DNA from: Cytobacillus sp. FSL H8-0458
Lineage (GTDB): Bacteria; Bacillota; Bacilli; Bacillales; Cytobacillaceae
Direction: 5' to 3'
Assembly: GCF_038002165.1 (NCBI RefSeq)
Contig: NZ_JBBOBR010000001.1
Span: forward strand, 558,001 to 622,000
DNA length: 64,000 nucleotides
In this document: positions 45,388-55,116 of the stretch, piece after piece
Layout: every line of letters begins with the position of its first letter
Numbering within the stretch: position 1 is the stretch's first letter
The notes under the pieces: generated by a model
What the model saw: the letters and a program-made list of their open reading frames with translations, nothing else
What the model was told of the DNA's origin: nothing
Database searches by the model: none
Translations under genes and position numbers: made by a program

Positions 45388-46164
45388 ATGAGGCGAAAAG
45401 TAATCGCAATCTTATTCATTATTATGCTATTGCCTGGAATGGTGTCTGCGGATAAGACAGCCAAAATAGATAAATTAGATCAATTATCTAATGAAGCCTT
45501 ACAGATGGTTAAGCTTCACAGGTATGAGGATGCCAAGAAGCTTTTGGAGTATTTCTCCGAGCAATTCGTTGCTGTAAACGGCAGGGAAAGGCCATTTACA
45601 ATGGACGAACTGCGGATTATTACCGTCTCTCATGACGATGCTGTACAAGCTGCGGTGAATACATCTATGAGCCATGAAGAACGGCTGAATCATGCAACAA
45701 AATTCCGCCTGGTAATGGATGCGATTTCCTCAAAATATCAGCCTTTATGGACTGAAATGGAGAAGCCGATTATGTCAGTGTTTGGGGAGGTTAAGGAAGC
45801 TGCATACAGCGGTAATAATGAGAACTTCCATTCACGTTTGAATTCCTTTTTGTCTTTATATGAGGTTATTTATCCCAGTCTGAAGATTGATGTGGATGCA
45901 GAAAAGGTGCAGAAACTGAACGCCCGCATAAATTTTATCGATCATTATCGGCCGCAGGTGCTTTCCCAGCAGGCAAGCCAGCAGGAACTTGCTGCATTGG
46001 AAAATGATCTGCAGACTATCTTTGATGAAATGACAGAGGATGAAACGGATCCATCTCTCTGGTGGGTGATTATCTCAACCGGGAGCATAATCATCATTAC
46101 ATTATCTTACGTAGGTTGGAGAAAATATAAAGGAGACAGGGCAAGGCAAAAAAATCGATCCTAA
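45388..46164 (+). CDS. ypjB: Sporulation protein YpjB
   Basis: A 258-residue protein with a signal peptide/anchor (about 1-20), an extracytoplasmic helical domain and one C-terminal membrane helix (about 227-246) followed by a basic tail, the YpjB family layout. In B. subtilis ypjB is a sigma-E-type gene; its loss gives a sporulation defect. GAGGGGGG at 45371-45378 serves ATG 45388 (TTG 45385 is also possible). The gene is flanked on both sides by direct copies of the dispersed repeat. Confidence 0.87.
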   Translation: MRRKVIAILFIIMLLPGMVSADKTAKIDKLDQLSNEALQMVKLHRYEDAKKLLEYFSEQFVAVNGRERPFTMDELRIITVSHDDAVQAAVNTSMSHEERLNHATKFRLVMDAISSKYQPLWTEMEKPIMSVFGEVKEAAYSGNNENFHSRLNSFLSLYEVIYPSLKIDVDAEKVQKLNARINFIDHYRPQVLSQQASQQELAALENDLQTIFDEMTEDETDPSLWWVIISTGSIIIITLSYVGWRKYKGDRARQKNRS

Positions 46165-46173
46165 ATACAAAAA

Positions 46174-46434
46174 GCTTGTTTTCGCAATGTTTATTGCTTT
46201 TTGTATCTTATTTACTGAGTTGATTGGGCGGAAGGTGCGAGATCCTCGAAAATGCATTCGCATTTTCTTCGTGCGGTGTTTACTCAGGGAAGCTTATTCA
46301 AAGTCCTGTGGGAATAGCGGGACAGGTGAGACCCCGCAGACGCAAAGCGTTGGAGGAGGCTCACCGCCCGCCCCGCGGTTCGCTGAGCAGCCTGGAGCGG
46401 AAATCAATGGCCGATATTGTTGGCGAAAACAATA
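46174..46434 (+). repeat. Dispersed inverted-end repeat, copy D (full form)
   Basis: Begins CTTGTTTTCGCAATG and TTTACTGAGTTGATTG and ends GGAGCGGAAATCAATGG and TTGGCGAAAACAAT; interior as in copy B (AAAATGCATTCGCATTTTC, GGGACAGGTGAGACCCCGCAG). The ends are inverted (TGTTTTCGC with GCGAAAACA). It fills most of the 420 bp between ypjB and the next gene; apparent ORFs in it are repeat artefacts. Confidence 0.88.
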
Positions 46435-46585
46435 TTTTATACGAAAAGAGCCTTAAAAAAAAGAGAGTCTTTTCCGTTTTGTAATCAAGGAAAAGGGGAA
46501 AAGATAGGCAGAGTGACTTGTATGCTGGGCATTCGCAGGCCAGCGGATAAAATTCATCATGACCAGCTTAATGGGAGGTAACAAA

Positions 46586-47266
46586 ATGGGAGGATATCTC
46601 ATTTATTTCGCAATAATTATTCTTGTTCCGCTTTGGGCACAAATGAAAGTAAAGGGAGCTTACAGCAAATATTCAAAAGTTCCTTCATCCACTCAAATGA
46701 GGGGTGCTGAAGTAGCCAGAAGAATTCTGGATGAGAATGGTCTATATAAAGTTGGCGTTGAAGAAACCAGGGGGCATCTAACAGATCACTATGATCCGCG
46801 ATCCAAGACAGTCAGGCTTTCAGCAACAAATTATCATGGCCATTCAGTGGCTGCTGCTGCAATTGCAGCACATGAAGTTGGCCATGCCATCCAGGATAAT
46901 CAGGATTACGCTTTTCTGCGTTTCCGCCATGCACTCGTACCTGTTGCGAATCTTGGTTCAAACTTCTCCTGGATTTTGATCATGATCGGTTTTTTTGCTG
47001 GGTTGAGCGGTATGGTGCTGCTTGGAATTATCTTCATGGCAGCTGCAGTGGTTTTTCAGGTGATCACACTTCCGGTAGAGTTCAATGCTTCCAATCGTGC
47101 GATGGATCAGGTAGTATCCCTTGGAATTATCAGAAACGATGAAGAAAGAGAGACTAAAAAAGTATTGAATGCAGCTGCGTTGACATATGTGGCGGCAGCA
47201 GCCGTGGCTGTGCTGGAATTGCTGCGTTTAATTCTTATTTACACAGGAATGACCAGATCTGAGTAA
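46586..47266 (+). CDS. Neutral zinc metallopeptidase, YugP-like membrane protein
   Basis: A 226-residue protein of the DUF230/YugP zinc-metallopeptidase family. An N-terminal helix (about 3-18) is followed by the zinc signature AAHEVGHAIQ (HExxH, near residue 96) and several C-terminal membrane helices (about 118-158, 195-218). A soluble substrate domain lies before the zinc site. GGGAGG at 46573-46578 fixes ATG 46586; the frame is open 9 codons further up. In B. subtilis yugP lies elsewhere on the chromosome, so this gene is extra at this site. Substrate unknown. Confidence 0.87.
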   Translation: MGGYLIYFAIIILVPLWAQMKVKGAYSKYSKVPSSTQMRGAEVARRILDENGLYKVGVEETRGHLTDHYDPRSKTVRLSATNYHGHSVAAAAIAAHEVGHAIQDNQDYAFLRFRHALVPVANLGSNFSWILIMIGFFAGLSGMVLLGIIFMAAAVVFQVITLPVEFNASNRAMDQVVSLGIIRNDEERETKKVLNAAALTYVAAAAVAVLELLRLILIYTGMTRSE

Positions 47267-47292
47267 AAAGCCGGCAATGCCGGCTTTATTTA
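47267..47292 (+). terminator. Terminator of the YugP-like gene
   Basis: AAAGCCGGC pairs with GCCGGCTTT, loop AAT, then ATTTAT. Confidence 0.85.
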
Positions 47293-47325
47293 TGGAAAAA
47301 AGTGATGCCCTTGGGACATCACTTT
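47293..47325 (-). terminator. Terminator of ypjC
   Basis: On the minus strand AAAGTGATG and CATCACTTT flank a 9-nt loop and are followed by a T-run. Confidence 0.85.
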
Positions 47326-47330
47326 GATTT

Positions 47331-48203
47331 TTAGCGTTCAACCGGCTTTTTATTTTCATCCAGTGTAAAGCCTTCCCCCAGCACATCATGTACAGCTGTG
47401 ACAGAAACAAATGCATGGGGATCAACAGAAGTAATCGCATTTTTTAACCGCACAATTTCATTTCGGCCGACAACACAATACAATACTTCCCGCTCTTTTT
47501 TTGTGAAGGAACCATGACCTTTTAGCACGGTAACGCCCCGATCCATTTCTTTCATGATTTTATCGGCAATTGCATCGTTTTGTTCGGATATGATCATGGC
47601 TCCTCTTGCTGCATAAGCCCCTTCCTGCATGAAATCAATTACCTTTGCACCTACAAAAACAGCTACCAGAGTGTACATGGCTTCCCTGTAGTTCAAATAT
47701 GTAATTAATGATAGGGCAATCACAAAAAAGTCAAAAATGAACATTGTCTTTCCCATGCTGACTCCAGCATATTTATGTACAAGTCTGGCTATTATATCAA
47801 CTCCGCCTGTTGTGCCTCCAAATCTGAAAATGGTGCCCAGACCGATCCCGATAAAGACACCCGCGAATAAAGAAGCAAGAGTCAAATCCTCTTTTAATGG
47901 CATTTCAATCTGGTACCGCTGAAAAATCCACAGGAATAGGGATACACCGACCGTTCCGATGATGGTATAAAGAAAAACATTCCTCCCCAGGAGTTTCCAT
48001 CCAATAAAGAAAAGGGGTATATTTAGCAGAAGGTTAGTATAGGAAGGGTCCCACTTGAAAAGGAAGTATAAAAGCAGGGTAATACCAGTGAAACCGCCTT
48101 CAGCCAAGTTGTTTTGCATATTAAAGTGAACAAGGCCCCATGAAAAAATGGCCGAGCCAAGCAAAATGAAAAAAATATTCTTAAATTTTAATCCATTAAA
48201 CAT
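47331..48203 (-). CDS. ypjC: YpjC, YitT-family (DUF161/DUF2179) membrane protein
   Basis: A 290-residue protein with five or six membrane helices in the N-terminal 200 residues and a C-terminal cytosolic DUF2179 domain (about 205-285; DRGVTVLKGHGSFTKKEREVLYCVV is its hallmark). FRFGGTTGGVDIIARL is typical of the YitT family, of unknown transport role. The start at 48203 (MFNGLKF) is supported by a GGAGGG ribosome site at 48209-48214; the nine codons further upstream lie across it. Minus strand, as in B. subtilis. Confidence 0.9.
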   Translation of the reverse strand: MFNGLKFKNIFFILLGSAIFSWGLVHFNMQNNLAEGGFTGITLLLYFLFKWDPSYTNLLLNIPLFFIGWKLLGRNVFLYTIIGTVGVSLFLWIFQRYQIEMPLKEDLTLASLFAGVFIGIGLGTIFRFGGTTGGVDIIARLVHKYAGVSMGKTMFIFDFFVIALSLITYLNYREAMYTLVAVFVGAKVIDFMQEGAYAARGAMIISEQNDAIADKIMKEMDRGVTVLKGHGSFTKKEREVLYCVVGRNEIVRLKNAITSVDPHAFVSVTAVHDVLGEGFTLDENKKPVER

Positions 48204-48417
48204 ATTATCCCTCCGCTGCCTGAATATCACAATACCAAAGCGTATCTAATTATATAAGATACAGATTATAAGAGCAATAACATCAAAGAGGAAGAAGCGG
48301 CTGACTGATCATCTTTAAGCCATGATAAAAAATATTTGTAAAATGGCCGAGCTATAGCTTAACATGAAAAGTGGAAATCTCGTACATAGAATATGTAATT
48401 AAAACTGAGGTGAAAGT

Positions 48418-48750
48418 ATGGAGACACCAAAAACAATGAAAGACATGCAAACAGACGTTGACAAATACATAAGCCAATTTAAAGAAGGATATTTCAGCCC
48501 ATTGGCGATGCTTGCAAGGATGACCGAGGAACTTGGGGAACTATCCAGGGAAGTGAACCATCACTATGGTGAAAAACCAAAAAAATCAACAGAGGAAGAA
48601 AAGGCTATCGAGGAAGAGCTTGGAGATATGCTCTTTGTTCTAATATGCTTTGCTAATTCCTTAAATATTGACTTGGAAGAAGCGCACGATCGTGTCATGA
48701 AAAAATTCAGCACACGTGATAAAGACAGATGGACAAGAATTGAAGAGTAG
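48418..48750 (+). CDS. ypjD: MazG-type nucleotide pyrophosphohydrolase YpjD
   Basis: A 110-residue all-alpha NTP pyrophosphatase (MazG/dUTPase-like fold). The magnesium ligands are in the [13 protein letters not shown] (ExxE) and [12 protein letters not shown] (ExxD) helices. It likely hydrolyses non-canonical or surplus nucleoside triphosphates. The gene precedes dapB by 14 bp as in B. subtilis and may be the first gene of that operon. CTGAGGTGAAAG is the ribosome site. Confidence 0.9.
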   Translation: METPKTMKDMQTDVDKYISQFKEGYFSPLAMLARMTEELGELSREVNHHYGEKPKKSTEEEKAIEEELGDMLFVLICFANSLNIDLEEAHDRVMKKFSTRDKDRWTRIEE

Positions 48751-48764
48751 AAGGAGAGAGGACA

Positions 48765-49568
48765 ATGGATAAAGTTAAAGTTATTATAGCGGGACCGCGG
48801 GGGAGAATGGGAAGTGAAGCCGTCCAGCTCGTTAATCGAACAGAGAACTATGAGTTAGCTGCCGTGATCGACCATAAAAATGGAGGTGGCTTTCTTAGTG
48901 ATTTTGAAGGCTTCTCACAATTTGCCCAAGTTCCGGTATACACAGATCTGGCCCTGGCCTTTCAGGAGCTAAGTCCCGATGTACTGATCGATTTGACAAC
49001 TCCGGAAGTAGGAATGTTCCATACAAAAACTGCCCTGGAATATGGTGTTAGGCCGGTTGTTGGAACAACAGGCTTTTCGAAGGATAATCTGAAAGAGCTT
49101 GAAGAACTTTGCCATGAAAAAGGGATTGGCTGCATAATTGCCCCAAACTTTGCACTTGGTGCTGTATTAATGATGAAATTCTCCCAATTGGCAGGAAGAT
49201 ATTTTAATGATGTGGAAATTATTGAGCTGCACCATGATCAGAAATTGGATGCTCCATCTGGTACTGCAGTTAAAACAGCGGAGATGATTGCTGATGTAAG
49301 AACGAAAAAGGAGCAGGGGCACCCGGAGGAGAAGGAAACGATTTCTGGTGCCAGAGGAGCAAATTTCGATGGCATGCATATACATTCTGTACGACTGCCC
49401 GGCCTGATTGCTCATCAGCAGGTAATGTTCGGCTCTGAGGGCCAGACATTGACTATCCGACATGACTCATATAATAGAGCTTCCTTTATGTCAGGAGTAA
49501 AACTTGCTGTTGATACGGTTTTAAAAATTGATACGCTTGTTTACGGTCTCGAAAATATTATCGAATAG
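48765..49568 (+). CDS. dapB: 4-hydroxy-tetrahydrodipicolinate reductase
   Basis: NAD(P)H-dependent step in diaminopimelate, lysine and, during sporulation, dipicolinate synthesis. 267 residues with nucleotide motif [11 protein letters not shown] (residues 10-20), the dinucleotide/substrate loop [15 protein letters not shown] and the active-site [21 protein letters not shown] precedes ATG 48765. First of the overlapping dapB-mgsA-bshB1-bshA-cca-birA set. Confidence 0.96.
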   Translation: MDKVKVIIAGPRGRMGSEAVQLVNRTENYELAAVIDHKNGGGFLSDFEGFSQFAQVPVYTDLALAFQELSPDVLIDLTTPEVGMFHTKTALEYGVRPVVGTTGFSKDNLKELEELCHEKGIGCIIAPNFALGAVLMMKFSQLAGRYFNDVEIIELHHDQKLDAPSGTAVKTAEMIADVRTKKEQGHPEEKETISGARGANFDGMHIHSVRLPGLIAHQQVMFGSEGQTLTIRHDSYNRASFMSGVKLAVDTVLKIDTLVYGLENIIE

Positions 49569-49582
49569 AAAGGGGTGCCAAT

Positions 49583-50005
49583 ATGGAAATTGCCTTAATT
49601 GCCCATGATAAGAAAAAGGATGATATTGTAAGATTTGCGATCGCCTATAAATCTATTCTTGCTGAACATACCCTTTATGCTACCGGAACAACCGGTTCAC
49701 GCATCATGAAAGAAACGGGCCTTTCCATTCACCGTTTTCAGTCCGGACCACTTGGCGGGGACCAGGAAATTGGTGCTTTAATTGCCAACAATAAAATGGA
49801 TGTTGTATTTTTCTTCAGAGATCCTCTGACTGTTCAGCCCCATGAGCCGGATGTCTCAGCTTTGGTGCGCCTCTGTGACGTCTATGCTGTGCCGCTCGCA
49901 ACTAATATGGGCACAGCTGAAATTATTATTAAAGGCCTTGAACGCAATGATCTATCATGGAGAAATATTGTAAGTGAAAAAGGTGACATGAATGAATCCG
50001 GATAA
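49583..50005 (+). CDS. mgsA: Methylglyoxal synthase
   Basis: Converts dihydroxyacetone phosphate to methylglyoxal and phosphate, a glycolytic bypass. The 140-residue enzyme shows ATGTTG phosphate loop (residues 33-38), GPLGGD with the catalytic aspartate near 61, and [22 protein letters not shown] precedes ATG 49583. Its 3' end overlaps bshB1 by 14 bases. Bacillithiol, made by the next two genes, is a cofactor in methylglyoxal detoxification, so the neighbourhood is functionally sensible. Confidence 0.95.
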   Translation: MEIALIAHDKKKDDIVRFAIAYKSILAEHTLYATGTTGSRIMKETGLSIHRFQSGPLGGDQEIGALIANNKMDVVFFFRDPLTVQPHEPDVSALVRLCDVYAVPLATNMGTAEIIIKGLERNDLSWRNIVSEKGDMNESG

Positions 50006-50708
50006 CCTTGATATTCTGGCATTTGGCGCGCATGCTGATGATGTTGAAATCGGCATGGGCGGCACACTTGCCAAATTTGCCTCTATCGGAAAAAAGATTG
50101 GAATATGCGACTTAACAAGGGCAGAGCTTTCTTCCAATGGGACGATTGAAATCCGTAAAGACGAAGCGCTGAAAGCAGCAGGCATTCTGGGGGTTAGTGT
50201 CCGGGAGACTCTTAATCTGCCTGACAGGGGCTTATTTTATAACCAGGAATACATAAGAAAGATCGCTGAAATGATCCGTAAATATAGGCCTGCTCTTGTA
50301 TTTGCGCCATATATGGAGGACAGGCATCCAGACCACGGGCATTGTGCCCGCCTGGTGGAAGAAGCGGTCTTTTCAGCCGGGATCAGGAAATATGAAGCAG
50401 GCGGCAATTTTGCCCCGCATAAGGTGAAAAGCCTGCACTTTTACATGATAAATGGCTTCCATAAACCTGACTTCCTGATCGATATCTCCTCTTTTATGGA
50501 TAAAAAAATTGCAGGTCTCGAGTCCTATCAAAGTCAATTTACAAGAAGCCCAGGTTCATTTGATACACCGCTTGTCAACGGTTATATTGAAACTGTTGCA
50601 GCGAGGGAAAGCCTTTTTGGAAAACAGGCAGGGGTGCAATATGCAGAGGGATTTAAAGTTAATAATCCCCTACTGGTAAATATGGATATATTCGGTGGAG
50701 AATTATGA
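49992..50708 (+). CDS. bshB1: Bacillithiol synthesis deacetylase BshB1
   Basis: Zinc-dependent removal of the acetyl group from GlcNAc-malate. 238 residues of the PIG-L/LmbE fold with metal motif [12 protein letters not shown] (AHPDD-type, residues 13-24) and the third ligand in [12 protein letters not shown]. It overlaps mgsA (14 bases) and bshA (four bases). Both partners of the pathway apart from BshC are adjacent. Confidence 0.95.
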   Translation: MNPDNLDILAFGAHADDVEIGMGGTLAKFASIGKKIGICDLTRAELSSNGTIEIRKDEALKAAGILGVSVRETLNLPDRGLFYNQEYIRKIAEMIRKYRPALVFAPYMEDRHPDHGHCARLVEEAVFSAGIRKYEAGGNFAPHKVKSLHFYMINGFHKPDFLIDISSFMDKKIAGLESYQSQFTRSPGSFDTPLVNGYIETVAARESLFGKQAGVQYAEGFKVNNPLLVNMDIFGGEL

Positions 50709-51847
50709 GAAAAAAGTTAAAGATAGGTATCACTTGCTATCCCACGGTGGGAGGGTCAGGTGTTGTTGCTACAGAACTAGGGAAAATGCTTGCCGAAAAA
50801 GGTCATGAAATACATTTTATTTCATCAAGTCTGCCTTTTAGACTGAAAAGGATGTACCCCAATATTTTTTATCATCAGGTGGATGTCAATCAATACTCTG
50901 TATTTCAGTATGCTCCTTACGATATCGCGCTGGCAAGTAAAATGGCGGAAGTGATAAAACGCGAGGGCCTTGATCTGCTGCACGTGCATTATGCGATTCC
51001 CCATGCAGTTTGCGCGATTCTGGCAAAGCAGATGAGCGGTACAGACATTAAGATTGTTACCACCCTTCATGGAACAGATATTACAGTTCTCGGGTACGAT
51101 CCATCCCTTACAGATGCGATACGTTTTGGAATCGAAAAGTCTGATGGAGTTACAGCTGTTTCCAAAGCTTTAATATCACAAACTTATGACCTGATCAAGC
51201 CTGATAAGTCCATAAGAGCTGTTTATAACTTTATAGATGAAAGAATATACAGGAAAACCGATTCACTTTACCTTAAAGAAGAATATGGCATAAACGCTGG
51301 TGAAAAGGTGATCATCCATGTATCTAATTTCCGCAGTGTAAAGAGGGTGCCGGATGTTGTTAAAGCCTTTGCAAAAATATCTGAAGAAGTTCCTTCAAAG
51401 CTGCTGTTAGTAGGAGACGGACCGGAAATGAGCGTTATATGCAGACTGGTGAATGACCTGAAGCTTAAAGACAAGGTTTTGTTTTTGGGAAAGCAGGACA
51501 ATGTGGAGGAGCTTTACAGCATCAGTGATTTAATGCTCTTATTATCGGAAAAGGAAAGCTTTGGACTTGTTGCTCTTGAGGCAATGGCATGCGGAGTGCC
51601 ATGCATTGGTACAAATGTCGGTGGAATTCCCGAAGTAATCAGCGATGGTAAGACCGGTTATATTTGCGCTTTGGGTGATATAACTGATATCTCCCGAAAA
51701 GCAATAAAATTGCTTACTGATGAGAAACTGCTTGACAGGTTTTCTTCACAATCCATTTCACTTGCAAAAGACAGGTTCAGTGCCGGCCGCATTGTCATTC
51801 AATATGAAGAGTTTTATTATGAACTTCTGGAAAAAGGTGACCTTTGA
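50705..51847 (+). CDS. bshA: L-malate glycosyltransferase BshA (bacillithiol synthesis)
   Basis: Family GT4 enzyme that joins GlcNAc from UDP-GlcNAc to L-malate, first step of bacillithiol synthesis. 380 residues; [18 protein letters not shown] at the N-terminus and the C-terminal donor motif [18 protein letters not shown] are typical, with [10 protein letters not shown] between. ATGA overlap with bshB1; stop overlaps the cca ATG. bshC is not in the window. Confidence 0.96.
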   Translation: MRKKLKIGITCYPTVGGSGVVATELGKMLAEKGHEIHFISSSLPFRLKRMYPNIFYHQVDVNQYSVFQYAPYDIALASKMAEVIKREGLDLLHVHYAIPHAVCAILAKQMSGTDIKIVTTLHGTDITVLGYDPSLTDAIRFGIEKSDGVTAVSKALISQTYDLIKPDKSIRAVYNFIDERIYRKTDSLYLKEEYGINAGEKVIIHVSNFRSVKRVPDVVKAFAKISEEVPSKLLLVGDGPEMSVICRLVNDLKLKDKVLFLGKQDNVEELYSISDLMLLLSEKESFGLVALEAMACGVPCIGTNVGGIPEVISDGKTGYICALGDITDISRKAIKLLTDEKLLDRFSSQSISLAKDRFSAGRIVIQYEEFYYELLEKGDL

Positions 51848-53055
51848 TGAATGAAGCTTTTGCAAGGGCAGTTCCTGTGCTCGAGAATTTAGAAACTGCA
51901 GGTTTTGAGGCCTATTTTGTAGGAGGCTCTGTCAGGGATTATATACTTGGAAAAGAAATTGCAGACGTCGATATTGCTACTTCGGCTACCCCGGAAGAAG
52001 TAAAAACAATATTCTCAAGAACACTTGATGTGGGTATTGAGCATGGCACTGTTGTGGTTCTATATCATGGCATACCCTATGAAATTACAACCTTCAGAAC
52101 AGAGGCTGAATACCTGGATTTTAGGCGGCCTTCAGAAGTACAATTTATCAGATCACTGGAAGAGGATTTGAAAAGAAGAGATTTTACGATGAACGCGATT
52201 GCCATGGATAAAGAAGGACAGCTTATCGATCCTTTTAACGGCAGGGGCGATATAGAGGAAAAAAGAATTTGCACCGTAGGCAAGCCGGCTGAGAGATTTA
52301 CTGAAGATGCCCTTCGAATGATGAGAGCAGTCCGCTTTTTCAGCCAGCTGGCATTTGAGATTGAAAAAAACACTTATGAAGCTTTGGCATCTCTGTCTCA
52401 TTTACTTGAAAACATAGCAGTGGAAAGAAAGCTGGCAGAGTTCGAAAAGCTATTAGCAGGAACCGGCAGGATGAAAGCTCTTAAGATCATTGCGGAAACG
52501 GGATTGTCTAATTATCTGCCAACAATGTCAGGCTTCCAGCAGGAATTAAAAGAAGCAGATGGTTATCATGCAGCTGATCTGACAGCAGATGAAATGTGGG
52601 CCTTTCTTGCGTATATCTTTAAGTTGGACGAGTCACAGGCTGAAGCTTTTCTGAAGAACTGGAAACTGCCTGTAAAGAGAACAAAAAGGCTAGTGTCGAT
52701 TATCAGTTGGATCCGGTACAGAGCCAAAAACCAGTGGGAGGCCTATTCCCTTTATCAGGCAGGGGACAAATCCCTGAACGCGGAACGGGTCCGCAACGTA
52801 ATCTTGCATGAGGACTCAGGCAGGGGAACAGACAGCCTGCTGAGTCAATATAAGTCCCTGCCGATTAAAGAAAGAAGCGATCTTCAGCTTACTGGAGATC
52901 AGCTGATGAATTGGTTTGGCAAACCTCCTGGTCCCTGGATTAAAGCGGAGCTTGAAAAAACCGAAAAAGCAGTCCTGCGCGGCGAAGTGAATAATAGCAA
53001 TGAATCCATAAGGGAGTGGCTCATAAAGTGCAATCAGAAATCAGGAACAAATTGA
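51847..53055 (+). CDS. cca: CCA-adding tRNA nucleotidyltransferase
   Basis: Adds or repairs the 3' CCA end of tRNAs. The 402-residue class II enzyme shows the nucleotidyltransferase signature VGGSVRDYILGKEIADVDIAT (split GGxVRD and DxD), RRDFTMNAIAM, and EDALRMMRAVRF. The start at ATG 51847 is one base inside the bshA stop (TGATG), with AAAGGTGA upstream. It overlaps the start of birA by 28 bases. Confidence 0.95.
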   Translation: MNEAFARAVPVLENLETAGFEAYFVGGSVRDYILGKEIADVDIATSATPEEVKTIFSRTLDVGIEHGTVVVLYHGIPYEITTFRTEAEYLDFRRPSEVQFIRSLEEDLKRRDFTMNAIAMDKEGQLIDPFNGRGDIEEKRICTVGKPAERFTEDALRMMRAVRFFSQLAFEIEKNTYEALASLSHLLENIAVERKLAEFEKLLAGTGRMKALKIIAETGLSNYLPTMSGFQQELKEADGYHAADLTADEMWAFLAYIFKLDESQAEAFLKNWKLPVKRTKRLVSIISWIRYRAKNQWEAYSLYQAGDKSLNAERVRNVILHEDSGRGTDSLLSQYKSLPIKERSDLQLTGDQLMNWFGKPPGPWIKAELEKTEKAVLRGEVNNSNESIREWLIKCNQKSGTN

Positions 53056-54011
53056 TTGATGCTTTTACGAAAAGCAATGAGGAATATCTTTCAGGACAGT
53101 ACTTAGCTGACCTGATTGGCTGTTCAAGAACGGCTGTATGGAAGCATATTGAAGAGCTGAGGAAAGAAGGCTTTGAATTGGAAGCGGTCAGAAGAAAAGG
53201 TTATCGGATAACAAAAACACCTGAAAAAGTTACTCCTGATGAAATCAGGCTTGGTTTGCAGACTGAAACACTTGGACGTCAGATTCATCATGAAGAAAGT
53301 GTTGATTCAACTCAGAAGATTGCCCATCGCCTTGCATACGAGGGTGCGCAGGAAGGAACAGTCGTCATTGCTGAAGAACAGCTTTCAGGCAGAGGGAGAA
53401 TGGACAGGAGATGGCATTCTCCAAAATCAACAGGCATATGGATGAGTGTTATTCTAAGACCGAACATTCCACCCCCGAAAGCACCGCAGCTTACGCTGAT
53501 TACAGCAGTGGCTGTTGTACAGGCAATTGAAGAGCTGACCGATTTAACACCGCAGATTAAATGGCCGAATGATATTTTGATGAACGGGAAAAAGGTTACA
53601 GGAATTCTGACAGAACTGCAGGCGGATGCAGACCGGATTATTTCTATTATCATTGGAATTGGCATCAACGTTAACCAGCAGCTTGATGATTATCCCGATG
53701 AGCTTAAAGAAATTGCTACTTCATTATCCATTGAAAAAGGCGAAAAGCTTTCAAGAGCTGAGCTGATTAAGATCCTGCTTGGCAAACTGGAAAACCTGTA
53801 TAAACTTTATTTAGAGAAGGGCTTTTATCCGATTAAGCTTTTATGGGAAAGTTATGCGGTCAGCATTGGCAAAAACCTTACTGCAAGAACGATTACCGGA
53901 AGCATATATGGCAAGGCCCTTGGAATTACCGAAGAGGGGGTCCTGATGATTGAAGACAGCAGCGGGAAAGTCCATCACGTATATTCTGCAGACATTGAGC
54001 TGGATGTTTAG
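53028..54011 (+). CDS. birA: Biotin-protein ligase and biotin operon repressor BirA
   Basis: Bifunctional: biotinylates carboxylase carrier proteins and represses bio genes. About 327 residues with an N-terminal winged helix (about 1-65, ADLIGCSRTAVWKHIEELR), the ligase motif SGRGRMDRRW near residue 124, KWPNDILMNGKKVTGIL and an SH3-like C-terminal domain (about 280-327). GTG 53028 (MQSEIRNK) is 8-9 nt after AGGGAGTGG, inside cca; GTG 53016 overlaps this site. Confidence 0.94.
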   Translation: MQSEIRNKLIDAFTKSNEEYLSGQYLADLIGCSRTAVWKHIEELRKEGFELEAVRRKGYRITKTPEKVTPDEIRLGLQTETLGRQIHHEESVDSTQKIAHRLAYEGAQEGTVVIAEEQLSGRGRMDRRWHSPKSTGIWMSVILRPNIPPPKAPQLTLITAVAVVQAIEELTDLTPQIKWPNDILMNGKKVTGILTELQADADRIISIIIGIGINVNQQLDDYPDELKEIATSLSIEKGEKLSRAELIKILLGKLENLYKLYLEKGFYPIKLLWESYAVSIGKNLTARTITGSIYGKALGITEEGVLMIEDSSGKVHHVYSADIELDV

Positions 54012-54279
54012 AATGCCGGCCTGAAAGTTTTTATAGCCAACTCATTTGCCTTTTTGATATACTTTTTATGGGCAGTATCCTTAACAGAACTGCACCTTTT
54101 TTAAGGAAACGCAAATATAATATATCTGCCTAGATCCAAAAAATGGACCGGGACAGAGGGATGAACTGATATATGAGCTAATGTAAAATCCTTCTGCCGA
54201 CAGAAGGATTTTTTTAATGTTCTGTTTTTTAAAACTCATTAAAGTTTTATTGCCTCTTCCTGCATAAGGAGGACGAATG
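54012..54279 (+). other. birA-panB gap with terminator-containing leader
   Basis: About 265 bp. A perfect hairpin, AAATCCTTCTG with CAGAAGGATTT (54186-54211), followed by TTTT, stands about 175 bp after birA and about 65 bp before panB. A TTAAGGA/TCCTTAA pair (near 54080-54105), and AAAACT/AGTTTT (54232-54249) add structure. I cannot find a convincing promoter. Confidence 0.45.
54186..54215 (+). terminator. Terminator ahead of panB
   Basis: AAATCCTTCTG (54186-54196) and CAGAAGGATTT (54201-54211) form an 11-bp stem with a CCGA loop and a T-run. Confidence 0.9.
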
Positions 54280-55116
54280 ATGAAGCAAACAACAGACTTT
54301 TTAAAAATGAAGGAAAATGATGAGAAAATTGTAATGCTGACTGCCTATGATTTCCCTGCTGCCAAACAGGCTGAAAAAGCCAATGTGGACATGATACTTG
54401 TTGGGGATTCGCTGGGGATGGTAGTGCTGGGCTATGATTCAACCGTTCCTGTTACGATGGAGGATATGATTCATCACGGAAAAGCTGTTAAACGGGGGGC
54501 ACAACATACATTCATTGTGATTGACATGCCGTTTATGAGTTATCATTTGTCCGTGAAAGATACACTGTTAAATGGGGCAAGGCTCATTCAGGAGACTGGT
54601 GCACATGCTGTTAAGCTTGAAGGCGGTGATGAAGTCGCACAACAGATCAGGGCGTTAACAAAAGCAGGCATTCCTGTTGTTGCCCACCTCGGCCTGACAC
54701 CACAATCCGCTGGCGTCCTGGGAGGCTATAAGGTCCAGGGGAAAAATGCTGAAGCAGCAAGAAAGCTGATTGATGATGCCAGGGAATGTGAGAGAGCCGG
54801 AGCCTTTGCTCTTGTCCTTGAGTGTGTTCCAAAACAGCTGGCAAAGCAGATCACGGAAGAATTGACGATTCCAGTCATTGGAATCGGGGCTGGAAAGGAT
54901 ACCGATGGACAGGTTCTTGTATACCATGATGTATTAGGATACGGTGTAGATCGTGTTCCAAAGTTCGTGAAACAGTATGAAAACCTGAACCCGATTATCG
55001 GCGACAGCCTTACTAAGTTTTCCGCTGAAGTGAAAAATGGAGTATTTCCTGATGATTCCCATTCTTTCAGAATGAAAGAGGAAGAGCTGCTGAGTCTGTA
55101 TGGAGGAAAAGCATGA
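54280..55116 (+). CDS. panB: Ketopantoate hydroxymethyltransferase
   Basis: First committed step of pantothenate synthesis: methylene-THF plus 2-ketoisovalerate to ketopantoate. 278 residues with the metal/substrate loop [25 protein letters not shown] and [12 protein letters not shown]. Tandem ATGs (54277, 54280); the second is 7 nt after AAGGAGG. Its stop overlaps panC by four bases (ATGA). Confidence 0.96.
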   Translation: MKQTTDFLKMKENDEKIVMLTAYDFPAAKQAEKANVDMILVGDSLGMVVLGYDSTVPVTMEDMIHHGKAVKRGAQHTFIVIDMPFMSYHLSVKDTLLNGARLIQETGAHAVKLEGGDEVAQQIRALTKAGIPVVAHLGLTPQSAGVLGGYKVQGKNAEAARKLIDDARECERAGAFALVLECVPKQLAKQITEELTIPVIGIGAGKDTDGQVLVYHDVLGYGVDRVPKFVKQYENLNPIIGDSLTKFSAEVKNGVFPDDSHSFRMKEEELLSLYGGKA

